Positions 60,201 through 62,199 of a stretch of DNA of 64,000 bases are shown piece after piece. The notes under the pieces are model-generated. The model was not told where the DNA came from and searched no databases. It saw only the letters and a program-made list of their open reading frames with translations. The stretch is from assembly GCA_029931535.1 (NCBI GenBank), contig JAQPZY010001628.1:1232001-1296000 (forward strand), given 5' to 3'. Source of the DNA: Margaritifera margaritifera (lineage: Eukaryota; Mollusca; Bivalvia; Unionida; Margaritiferidae). Within the stretch, counting starts at the first letter, position 1. Every line of letters starts with the position of its first letter. The translations under genes were made by a program, and so were the position numbers.

Positions 60201-60517
60201 GCAATCATTTCTTAGGTACTGCCCATATTCATTGAAGTATTCATATGTAACGGGTAAGTTATCAAGGCTAATATAAAACATGAATGTAAATGGATAAACT
60301 ATCACAAAATCACTGGAATGTTCATCTCATTCAAACTTTATCCTACCAGCATTCTTTTCATCTCCCATTGTTCTTTATGAAGTAGATGTGGTAAGGCTGC
60401 CATTCGTTCCATCTCATAAGCCCGTGCCCATCCAGGACCATCGGCTCTCACATCCACAGCCTTTCTACTGAACCCTCCATGGTCCACTTGGTATGAACCT
60501 GGACCCATGCGACGTAC
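15108..60517 (-). CDS. LEXM: LEXM/CIMAP2-like STPG-repeat protein, eight exons, 5' partial
   Basis: The coding sequence is the join, read on the minus strand, of 60517-60347, 50544-50422, 45148-45011, 39823-39680, 38989-38822, 33383-33255, 24297-24173 and 15246-15108. It gives 378 residues and a TAG stop. The first six introns are phase 0; the last is phase 2 (AA|G) and joins correctly. Exons each open with an STPG motif: MGPGSYQV, LGPGSYNI, PGPGTYGK, LGPGTYNF, LGPGQYDL, HPGPGNFD, VGPGRYDV. Such Pro-Gly repeats occur in ciliary and sperm-tail microtubule-associated proteins. The blocks GPGWA...AALPH, STRGIC and GPGTYGKGG, in this order, are what I remember of LEXM/CIMAP2, which has roughly 400 residues. 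There is no signal peptide or membrane segment. The start codon and N-terminus are missing. An STPG1/STPG2 or ODF3-type relative is the alternative. The gene structure is much surer than the name. Confidence 0.8.
15247..17330. other. Intron sequence, no gene seen
   Basis: It contains a duplicated 100-bp stretch near 15590-15750 (CTAACTGCTTGGTTGCCAAC appears twice, with TTTCCTCAAACTGA). At 15968-16060 CACTTGCCCAATG, GCTTGGGCAAGC and GATGGGCAAGTCC recall the subterminal words of the element at 6374. An open frame at 16452-16802 has no recognised similarity. Confidence 0.45.
17330..18020 (+). pseudogene. C-terminal remnant of a hAT-type (ZNF862-like) transposase
   Basis: It reads ...NAFTVFEPNTFPANVGDMQQ, FGINHMHTLIAHFDQPRENS and later, in another frame, LSVAELLTKLVSMKGQYPNV followed by ISQVLPVSSMEY and IKTKLSAG. 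The P-V-S-S-x-E-x...IKTKL pattern is the hAT C-terminal dimerisation region (normally PVSSAECERGFS...IKTKLR). Frame changes near 17745 and 17890 disable it. It is not contiguous with the N-terminal-like remnant at 1-700, which is a separate copy. Confidence 0.62.
18396..18817 (+). pseudogene. 5'-truncated CR1/jockey-like LINE, part before the LTR
   Basis: KITSHDNILGVFVDNNLTCF is followed, after a frame break, by KKVNSYLWLLRKIRTFIPFQ, FFYKSYIQPYLDYCNVIWGN and, later, RACHLILDQC-like residues. These are the region after the YADD box in CR1/jockey-type reverse transcriptases. The 5' edge abuts a (CTAT)n run. The rest of the element continues at 19681 after an inserted LTR. Confidence 0.8.
18818..19680. 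mobile_element. Solo LTR of an LTR retrotransposon
   Basis: It starts TGTTACGG and ends CGTAACA, the TG...CA form with a 7-bp inverted end. CTAT flanks both sides (18814-18817 and 19681-19684), a 4-bp target-site duplication. The LINE reading resumes directly after it. At 863 bp without internal coding or a second LTR it is best explained as recombination between two LTRs. Ty3/Gypsy is a guess from the duplication size; orientation is not fixed. An open stretch at 18900-19178 has no recognised similarity. Confidence 0.8.
19681..20183 (+). pseudogene. LINE 3' part with (TTA)n tail, continuation after the solo LTR
   Basis: FRYQSQRRNCLKRAFNILVH and the alternative frame FQHTGPLVWNIIPSDIRQAP give the C-terminal block common to CR1/jockey-type LINE proteins (...W N x L P ...). 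A short 3' region follows, ending AAATAAAGTCG and (TTA)n at 20161-20183. Confidence 0.78.
20683..20899. mobile_element. 217-bp MITE, copy 2, TA target site
   Basis: Left end CCGTAAATACTCACGTATAA, right end ...ACACAAGTACATACGG, TA at 20681-20682 and 20900-20901. It has the same length and internal order of hairpins as the copy at 3915: ACCCTGATCTACC...GATCAGGGTCT and GACCCAGATCTGC...AGATCTGGGTC. Confidence 0.82.
21235..22263. mobile_element. 1,029-bp pogo/Tigger-like element
   Basis: The ends are CAGTCAAACCTGTCCTAATG and, as reverse complement, CAGTCAAACCTGTATACAGT, flanked by TA on both sides (21233-21234, 22264-22265). This TIR type and TA duplication are characteristic of pogo/Tigger elements. 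It keeps a remnant of the DNA-binding domain at 21479-21704 and lacks the DDE nuclease region, so it is an internally deleted copy. Confidence 0.8.
21479..21704 (+). pseudogene. CENP-B-type HTH remnant of a Tigger transposase
   Basis: After ATG TCG GCT and a TAG stop the frame continues KARQFLSLYERIEAIHLLDS, GQSSQVVAAEMGVRQTQIQR and IIKCKRDIMADFENNVNPKC. This is the usual N-terminal psq/CENP-B HTH: E-K-I...L..G...-VA.E.GV..T-Q-I..I-K.K..I...-F. The early stop and the loss of everything after the HTH make it non-functional. Confidence 0.78.
22330..22445. repeat. Dispersed repeat, related copy at 40425-40560
   Basis: CCACTGTGCCTGAAATGACC, ATGGATGGACGGACAAGGGT and CCACGTTCATGATGGGGCAT match CCACAGTGCCTGAAAACC, ATGGATGGATGGACAAGGAT and CACAATCATGGTGGGACAT at the second site, in the same orientation. 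Confidence 0.65.
22473..22690. repeat. Partly duplicated MITE-family fragments
   Basis: GCAAAGACCCTGATCTGCCA opens it, and TTTGCAATTGGATATGCTTT plus TAAGGTATATTTCAC occur twice about 110 bp apart. It shares words with the 217-bp MITE but not its ends. Confidence 0.6.
22700..23645. other. Intron sequence, no gene seen
   Basis: AT-rich with no recognisable element. Open frames on both strands around 23420-23650 overlap each other and carry no known motif. Confidence 0.45.
23648..24005. repeat. Dispersed repeat, second copy at 59288-59588
   Basis: ACTGCCATGTTCTATCAACA, TCAGTTTATGAG, CTATGAAGCTTTAGTT and TGGATGAATATTTGTGTAGG match, in order and orientation, words in the second copy. Both are in introns of the LEXM-like gene. 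No ends or coding frame are clear. Confidence 0.75.
24173..24297 (-). CDS. LEXM: LEXM-like exon 7 (41 codons plus two bases)
   Basis: The acceptor is TGTTACAG and the donor GTAAGG. It encodes NPVGPGRYDVQKWEEAQHRN, then SSVFVSKTGKLSFAMEKFL, and ends with the two bases AA that complete lysine with the first base of the last exon. A 60-bp tandem array begins about 70 bp upstream of the acceptor. Confidence 0.85.
24362..24786. repeat. 60-bp tandem array, seven copies, near exon 7 acceptor
   Basis: CATGAGTATCCCAAATGGCA returns at 24422, 24482, 24542, 24601, 24661, 24721 and partly 24781. It starts within 70 bp of the exon 7 splice acceptor on the intron side. Confidence 0.95.
24979..26241. mobile_element. 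1,263-bp pogo/Tigger-like non-autonomous element
   Basis: Left end CAGTGAAACCCCGCAATAAC, right end as reverse complement CAGTGAAACCCCGCTATACT, TA on both sides (24977-24978 and 26242-26243). Subterminal words about GCGGGGT and CGCGTTAT are inverted near each end. The interior repeats CACGTGA and CCACGCCAC motifs and shows no transposase. Confidence 0.82.
26301..26620. repeat. 53-bp tandem array, six copies
   Basis: GGCACAGGGAATGACAATGG plus TATATGACACACTGCCTCTA begin at 26301, 26354, 26407, 26460 and on. GTTTCATTTAAATATTTTCA and GGTTCAAAAGTTATA occur on both sides, so the array expanded inside a larger duplicated unit. Confidence 0.95.
26620..27050. repeat. Degenerate tandem array, period near 150 bp
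   Basis: GTGGTTCAAAAGTTAT, AGGGATACAAGTCAC, TTACATTTTCCCTTG and GGTACATGATACACCATCTA recur about every 160 bp (26648, 26806) with divergence. Confidence 0.65.
27112..27667. mobile_element. 556-bp fold-back element
   Basis: The left half is repeated inverted in the right half nearly end to end: AACATGGTTGA with TCTTGACCATGTT at the tips, TTTTCTGAAA with TTTCAGAAAA, TTTTGAGCAGGTAAATGAA with TTCATTTATCTGCTCAAAA, and TTTTCTGCAGGGTATTGTG with ACATAATACCTTGCAGAAAA. The centre is near 27390. No coding capacity. No convincing target duplication was found. Confidence 0.8.
27680..28510. other. Intron sequence, no gene seen
   Basis: AT-rich. At 28101-28120 three AGGTCA half sites are spaced by one base (AGGTCAGAGGTCAGAGGTCA). 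Otherwise no recognisable element. Confidence 0.5.
28515..30624. repeat. 45-bp minisatellite, about 47 copies, intronic
   Basis: The unit is GGCATGGGATGCATGCAAAC, ACACCTATAAGGTTTAGCTA, TCAAA. Variation is limited to a few sites: GCATGC/GCACGC, TATCAAA/TATTAAA/TACCAAA/TACTAAA. Two units near 28848 and 28982 carry a 2-bp insertion. On the minus strand, the sense of the surrounding gene, the unit has no stop and gives a 546-codon open frame with the peptide period MHPMPLIAKPYRCVC. I regard this frame as a by-product of the unit length, not a gene. Confidence 0.97.
30655..30909 (+). other. Open frame of unknown origin between two arrays
   Basis: The frame reads IWHGKPLKELKGGFRALNKL and further charged residues ending HQFNGRLV. 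No motif is recognised. It sits between the 45-bp and 30-bp arrays and could be a piece of a mobile element. Treat as non-coding unless a similar protein is found. Confidence 0.2.
30961..31230. repeat. 30-bp tandem array, nine copies
   Basis: The unit TCAATTGCCCTGTATGTCCT AACAAGTTAA repeats without spacers. It is open on both strands: INCPVCPNKL on plus and LINLLGHTGQ on minus. GTCCTAAC/GCCCTAAT are the main variants. Confidence 0.97.
31240..32210. other. Intron sequence, no gene seen
   Basis: It contains a diverged near-duplicate at 31383-31480 (GGATGC...CCATGGAAG-type words). At 31662-31860 an ATGGAGGCTGCGGATTTTGT start is followed by an acidic Ser/Asp-rich reading in shifted frames, perhaps a transposon N-terminus; too weak to name. 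Confidence 0.35.
32210..33020. repeat. Degenerate tandem array, period near 145 bp
   Basis: TTTGATGGCAGATCAGCATC, CTGTTGAG, GAGAAG.AGTCATTT and TTCTATTTTTAGTAA words return near 32390, 32540, 32680, 32830 and 32970. Diverged, one orientation. Confidence 0.75.
33255..33383 (-). CDS. LEXM: LEXM-like exon 6 (43 codons)
   Basis: The acceptor is TTGCCATAG and the donor GTAAGT. It encodes SHPGPGNFDPKEPSKVESKN, then PPGFLSTAQRND and ends RFFTRNF. The STPG motif is the divergent form PGPGNF. Borders are phase 0 and join exon 7 as NF|NPVGPG. Confidence 0.85.
34400..34675 (+). mobile_element. SINE-like repeat of molluscan type, with poly(C) tract
   Basis: TTGTTTTGTGGGGTTTAACG CCATTTTTCAGCAC followed by GGAGGAAGAACCCGGC and CATGTTGGTCAAGCCGAGAC is a repeat type I have met often in molluscan sequence. 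A C-rich run is at 34636-34652. Family name unknown. Confidence 0.45.
34675..34795. repeat. Dispersed repeat, copy of 10805-10920
   Basis: See the matching words CAGCCTGATAAATTT and GCCAAAATTTTGTAAAAATT. This copy directly follows the SINE-like element. Confidence 0.7.
34960..35310. repeat. Degenerate array with TGACCTTGACC words, family A
   Basis: TGTGACCTTGACCC, AAGGTCAAAGGGGCAAGCGA, TTAGCTTCATAATGATT and ACCAAAACCTTAATACA recur about every 160 bp. The same family is larger at 49610-50310. Confidence 0.75.
35780..36006. mobile_element. MITE with CCATATATACTCAT termini
   Basis: Left CCATATATACTCATTTTTCA and right ATGAGTATATATGGG, TA on both sides (35778-35779, 36007-36008). The termini resemble those of the 217-bp MITE, but the interior differs. 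Confidence 0.5.
36010..38335. other. Intron sequence, no gene seen
   Basis: Long AT-rich stretch. A (GAT)n run lies at 37010-37031 and AAAAGCAAAAGG is doubled at 37288-37320. No array or element border identified. Confidence 0.45.
38405..38466. repeat. (GAT)n/(GGT)n microsatellite
   Basis: TGTGATGATGATGAAGATGA runs into GGTGGTGGTGGTAATGATAA. On the minus strand it encodes serine and proline runs in the read-through frame from exon 5. Confidence 0.9.
38535..38728 (+). mobile_element. SINE inside the exon 5-6 intron
   Basis: GTCCAAGGTTCAATCACCAG is a B-box-like word, followed by GGTCAGGTGGCCCATCATTA and TTGGTTTTCTCAAGGTTCTT, a worn form of the tail shared by many marine invertebrate SINEs. 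The A box is not clear. Confidence 0.5.
38822..38989 (-). CDS. LEXM: LEXM-like exon 5 (56 codons)
   Basis: The acceptor is TTTTCAG and the donor GTAAAT is slightly weak. It encodes KLANLGPGQYDLKSFADDLN and a basic middle, and ends TLSQCPKEP. Borders are phase 0. The reading frame stays open for a further 160 or so codons past the donor (down to about 38336), so retention of this intron would give a long extra tail partly made of SINE sequence. Confidence 0.85.
38990..39679. other. Short intron 4, no other feature
   Basis: About 690 bp between exons 5 and 4, the shortest intron of the gene and free of recognisable repeats. Confidence 0.6.
39680..39823 (-). CDS. LEXM: LEXM-like exon 4 (48 codons)
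   Basis: The acceptor is CATTTTTTTAG with a good pyrimidine tract and the donor is GTGAGT. It encodes GSVLGPGTYNFKSFSEELIS, then LRGPYDMFSGDRNKPISVGY and ends LAAP. The RGPYD-F-G block is conserved in the family as I recall it. Borders are phase 0. A 37-bp minisatellite begins about 30 bp upstream of the acceptor. Confidence 0.85.
39846..40228. repeat. 37-bp minisatellite next to exon 4 acceptor
   Basis: CATATGGGAATGTAAAATAC plus ACATACCAACACAGTAA repeats about ten times with an ACATAACAACAC variant at regular intervals. The array starts about 20-30 bp from the exon 4 acceptor, so its first copies occupy the place where the branch point is expected. Confidence 0.96.
40425..40560. repeat. Dispersed repeat, related to 22330-22445
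   Basis: GAGAACAATGCTCCACCACA, GATGGATGGATGGACAAGGA and CACAATCATGGTGGGACATA. No coding or tRNA-like part. Confidence 0.6.
40767..40917. repeat. 151-bp inverted repeat, possible MITE
   Basis: Arms of about 53 bp: TTTAATGTTGTTTTTTTCAG and CATTTATCATGGTATAAACT pair with AGTTTATACTATGATAAATG and AAAAACAACATTAAA. GCTGAATCA/TGATTCAAC close near the loop. Arms differ at a few positions. Confidence 0.8.
41003..41280. repeat. Two neighbouring tandem pairs (about 50 and 65 bp)
   Basis: ATTCTCACTTTTTAAAACAG occurs twice at 41025 and 41075; CTTCAAATTAGCAAGCTGGA occurs twice at 41145 and 41210. Confidence 0.88.
41783..42247. repeat. 52-bp tandem array, about nine copies
   Basis: AGGACCACATATTCTAGGGG TGGATGAATACC AAAGATCAATATGTAAAGAT repeats with a longer variant near 42030. 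The 5'-truncated LINE starts directly after the last unit. Confidence 0.94.
42248..44975 (+). pseudogene. Degraded CR1/jockey-like LINE, endonuclease and reverse transcriptase
   Basis: From 5' to 3' in shifting frames: NTDIEAIWLEIKQRNTNPFQ and MFIIENFNQD (endonuclease, GDFN-like site), TGLSDHFPTFF near 42650 (endonuclease SDH motif), NNFRSISILPTYSKLIE near 43540 (RT fingers), VNIKKAFDLVDHEILLEKLQ near 43760, then IDLYADDTTHSDAKF near 44015 (catalytic YADD), GVHVDNNLIWNEHIRHVMKK and a C-terminal WNSLPRYVKEA-like block near 44620. The 3' end is AAATAAAGACTTC plus (ATT)n to 44975. Many stops and frameshifts. The 5' part is missing, beginning inside the endonuclease. Confidence 0.9.
45011..45148 (-). 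CDS. LEXM: LEXM-like exon 3 (46 codons), acceptor region tandemly duplicated
   Basis: The acceptor is TGTTACAG and the donor GTAAGC. It encodes NEIPGPGTYGKGGIPQAAIE, then a lysine/glutamate stretch and STVGMLDAGSSTPRNLPSV. Borders are phase 0. A 99-bp tandem copy directly upstream (45190-45288) repeats the acceptor and the first codons. Using the upstream acceptor would extend the exon to 45247 in frame, so the true transcript start of this exon may vary. Confidence 0.85.
45090..45288. repeat. 99-bp tandem duplication spanning the exon 3 acceptor
   Basis: Units 45091-45189 and 45190-45288 differ at about three positions (CCACCC/CCATCC, CACAATG/CACCATG, TTATC/TTAGC). Each contains TGTTACAG and the codons for NEIPGPGTYGK[G/D]GIPQAA. 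Confidence 0.97.
45290..47400. other. Intron sequence, no gene seen
   Basis: A 20-bp duplication GTCAGTCAAACCTTATGGC lies near 45486-45523. Otherwise AT-rich sequence without arrays or known elements. Confidence 0.45.
47400..48596. repeat. Degenerate tandem array, family B, period about 100-150 bp
   Basis: GTGGTGGCCATATTGGATGT, CAGATTGGCACCATTTTCAT, TTAGGACCAACTAGACATCA and AGTAGCAATAACAAGATTTT recur. The opening AATGTTGAAACCATCTCTGA is shared with the array at 51180, so both are copies of one larger unit. It is cut by an insertion at 48597 and resumes at 49244. Confidence 0.85.
48597..49243. mobile_element. 647-bp non-autonomous DNA element with TTTAG duplication
   Basis: It starts GGGGCGCTATAC and ends GGAGAGCGCCAC, an inverted GGCGCT terminus. 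TTTAG is on both sides (48592-48596, 49244-49248). The array sequence on the two sides rejoins to match the uninterrupted copy at 52075-52100, which is an empty-site proof. An ORF at 48787-48978 (MAARKYSKNQPELVKSALFS...) has no recognised similarity. Superfamily not assigned. Confidence 0.75.
49244..49330. repeat. End of family B unit
   Basis: GTAGTGATAACAAACTTGTG and CATAAGCTCTTCTGGTCTAT-like words match the end of the second copy at 52085-52175. Confidence 0.75.
49610..50310. repeat. Degenerate tandem array, family A, period about 155 bp
   Basis: TGACCTTGACCTAAAGGTTA, GAATTGTCTTAGTTTCATAA, AAGTATGAAGAAAATCCATC and TATAAGCAAATGAAAA recur near 49675, 49840, 50005 and 50170. It ends about 110 bp from exon 2. 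Confidence 0.85.
50422..50544 (-). CDS. LEXM: LEXM-like exon 2 (41 codons)
   Basis: The acceptor is TTTATCAG and the donor GTAAGT is a perfect consensus. It encodes ARKLGPGSYNIKDFHELADE followed by RPRSTRGICATRAVRFSEQYE-type residues. STRGIC followed by an aromatic-rich end is typical of the LEXM family as I know it. Borders are phase 0. The exon sits between two blocks of degenerate tandem repeats (49610-50310 and 51180-52110). Confidence 0.85.
50680..50836 (+). mobile_element. LINE 3' tail fragment
   Basis: GCTTCTTCTTTACATAAAGT is followed by TATTATTATCATTATTATTA, the same layout as the 3' ends at 20183 and 44975. Only the untranslated end is present. Confidence 0.5.
50911..51140. mobile_element. 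hAT-like MITE, CAGGGCTCGAAATT termini
   Basis: Left CAGGGCTCGAAATTGATGCT and right AGTTAATTTCAAGCCCAG form an imperfect TIR of a well-known animal hAT MITE type. GCTAGT and CTAGCAA words repeat inside. A clean 8-bp duplication was not found. Confidence 0.65.
51180..52175. repeat. Degenerate tandem array, family B, second copy
   Basis: GTTGAAACCATCTCTGATAT, GATTTTCAAGATGGCTGCTG, GGCCATATTGGACATCAGAT and TTAGGACCAACTAGACC recur. It runs to AAACTCTTCTGGTCTATAAC, the same end as the copy broken at 48597. Confidence 0.85.
52920..54080. repeat. Degenerate tandem array, family C, period about 150 bp
   Basis: TGACCTTGACCTTTGACCTT, TTCTTCCTTACCCCAAGTGC, AAGCCATCCACAAAGTTTGG and AGAACTGAAGTTATTGTGCA recur near 53180, 53320, 53470, 53620, 53765 and 53890. 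Several units contain TGACCTTTGACC. It ends CATAAACTCTGCCTTATGGC. Confidence 0.88.
54370..55230. repeat. Degenerate tandem array, family D, period about 150 bp
   Basis: ACCAAATTTGGTTGAAATCC, AATGAAAGTGGGTTTGTCTG, TAACTCTGTTAAATAATGAT and ATCAATATCAAGCTGCATA recur near 54402, 54565, 54715, 54870 and 55045. Confidence 0.88.
55666..56074. repeat. 43-bp tandem array, about nine copies
   Basis: AACTTTTCATGATTGAGAGT GTGCACTGACATAAAATCAA repeats, alternating ATAAAATCAATA and ATAAAATTAAAA forms. Confidence 0.95.
56470..56600 (-). mobile_element. tRNA-derived SINE
   Basis: On the minus strand GGGGAGCCCTGGTAGCTCAG TAGGTAGAGCAATGG is a well-kept tRNA 5' half including the A box. The B box is worn (GGTCATGGATTAGAT). 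The body ends CCTTAGGAAAGGCACTTAGC, a SINE tail core. It is not a tRNA because the T arm and acceptor stem do not form. Confidence 0.72.
56600..57545. other. Intron sequence, no gene seen
   Basis: CAGTAGTGCTGAAACAACTA at 57040 looks like the left end of a hAT MITE, but no matching right end was found. The frame at 57064-57357 has no recognised similarity. Confidence 0.4.
57548..58052. repeat. 38-39-bp tandem array, thirteen copies
   Basis: TTAGGTCTTCAAACAAGACT GTTGGTAAAGTTTTTTTGA repeats; CAAGC and AACATTTGTTTG variants cluster at the 3' side. Open frames on both strands follow from the 39-bp length. Confidence 0.95.
58312..58480 (-). pseudogene. C-terminal remnant of a Penelope-like retroelement
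   Basis: It reads EDNLWKRKVKEAIEI, a stop, then KQRPTLNRDEGLELPLINLS and ends before TGATGAAGGCAGTGTGATAT. R-K-x-K-E-A-I-x-I...P-x-L-N-R-D-x-G...L is the usual C-terminal end of proteins with the GIY-YIG endonuclease in Penelope-like elements. Only this end is present and it has an in-frame TGA. Confidence 0.62.
58550..59270. other. Intron sequence with a small duplication
   Basis: ATTGATTTCATCCAGCATGC and ACTGATTTCATCCAGCACAC occur 130 bp apart, each followed by ACTCTCTCT. No gene is seen. Confidence 0.5.
59288..59588. repeat. Dispersed repeat, copy of 23648-24005
   Basis: ACTGCCATGTGCTATCAACG, GCAGTTTATGAGAG, CTATGAAGCTTTTGTT, GATGCAACTCCAACTT and TGGATAAATATTTGTGTAGT keep the order of the first copy. 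Confidence 0.75.
59655..60045. repeat. 43-bp tandem array, nine copies
   Basis: CTGCAGATGGTTACCATATG GACTGTATGCCTATGGACCC TTT repeats; the unit is not a multiple of three, so each frame cycles through all three translations and gives overlapping open frames. Confidence 0.95.
60347..60517 (-). CDS. LEXM: LEXM-like exon 1 of those visible (57 codons)
   Basis: The acceptor is TTGTAG before GTACGT and the donor is GTAGGA, a weaker match than the others. It translates to VRRMGPGSYQVDHGGFSRKA, then ADGPGWARAYEMERMAALPH, ending EMKRML. The GPGWA and AALPH blocks are the best family signature in this exon. Both borders are phase 0. Because it starts with an acceptor, at least one exon lies further upstream. 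Confidence 0.82.
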
Positions 60518-60739
60518 CTACAAGCATACAATAGATGGTTGATTTTAATTAAGATGAATGAAGAATGTTAGATAAAGGATTATGCTATGCAGTTTTGCCA
60601 TTTTAAAGAGAAAAATATGGCAATGGGTCATGTAATTTATCTATATTTTTTAATCAATTTTTGTTTGCCAATAAAAAAATTCATAAACTCATCATCTCAG
60701 CTGCGATGATGTTACTGCATCCCTAATAAAACATGACTA

Positions 60740-62180
60740 AACAACACCTGTGATCTTGACCTCTGACCTTTTAACCACTCCATTCTTCTGCTAATATATG
60801 ACAAATCTGATAAAAATACATATATGAAAACAGGAGATATTGTTCCTTCAGGCAGCTTATAACAATTTGCCTCAAAAAAATGTGACCTTGACCTTTGATT
60901 CCTGGATCAATCATCCCCAAGTATATGCCATGAACACTAACAGGATACAGGTATGTCATGTGCACTAATGGATCTGGGAAGAAGTCTAATGCCTATTCAC
61001 AGACATATGATATAAGCTTTTTTCCCCAAAAAAATATAAAAACTGGCCACTGTAGCAATATTTATATTCCATGGTGAATATCTTTACTTTGTCTATGTCA
61101 ATTCATCCACAGCAATAATAGATCATACTGCCAGATCCATAAACTGCCACCATTGACCACCCACTTAAAATTATAACTGCTATCTGTAACCTTGACCTTC
61201 TGTCTCCTTGACCATCAATTTCTATGATAATCCTTCTGCCCTTTGCCCTGATGCATTTATAGGCAAGTCTGATGATTATCCCCTGAGAAAAACAGGAAAT
61301 ACAGCCTTTTAAAGCAAGAGTACATGTATTGTGAATGACACATTATACGCCCACCGAATGTTAATGGTCCTCTATCAGGCACTAGTAGGACATGGTTGAA
61401 TCTGGAGATTATTGACCAAGTGGTCTCAATGACTGGACCTTTTTTATTAGACTTATCATGCCTGTGACTTTTAGACCCCAGAATCCATATGTTTCTTTAT
61501 TACTTTGAGTGCAAGCCATCCACAAAGCTTGGTCAAGGAACCTACTCTACAGCAAACATTATTCTGCAAAAACTTATTTTTCTTTGAGCCACAATGATGC
61601 TGACCTTTGACTTTTTGAACTCAAAATCAACAGGCCTCTTTCATACCATATATGACAAGCCCTCCACACACTTTGGTCAAAGTATGTGATCTAGAACTAA
61701 AGTTATGCAAAAAACATTTTCTTCTTTCAGTTAATGTGACCTTGACCTTTGAATTTTTTTTATTCCAAATCAATAGGCTTACCTTATATGTAAATCATCT
61801 ATAAATATTGGTGAAAGTACATTGTCGTTGACCGAAATTTTGTGCTGAAACCATTTTTCTTCTTTCAGTCAGTGACAGTGATCTTTGACAATTTGACTCT
61901 AAAATCAATAGGCTCCTTCATTAGCCCCAGTACAACCCATCCACATCCAAGTGATTAATGCAGAACTAATGTTACTGTGAGGCAACCATTTTTCTTCTTT
62001 CTGTCACAGTGGCCATCCACAAAGTTCATGTCTTTGTCTGTGACGTTGAAATAGTGTTATTGTGACCTTGATTTTTTGACCCTAAAATCAATAAGCTTCT
62101 TCCTTACCCCAAGTGCAAGCCATCTGCAAAGTTTGGTAACTGTAGATTATGGAGAATTCAAGATTTTGTGCAGAAACAAA
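60740..62180. repeat. Degenerate tandem array, family C, upstream flank or intron
   Basis: TGACCTTGACCTTTGA, TTCTTCTTTCAG, AAGCCATCCACAAAG and CTTCCTTACCCCAAGTGC recur near 60750, 60885, 61600, 61735, 61860 and 62060, with less regular spacing than at 52920. Confidence 0.8.
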
Positions 62181-62199
62181 ACTGGTAATAAACTAATGA

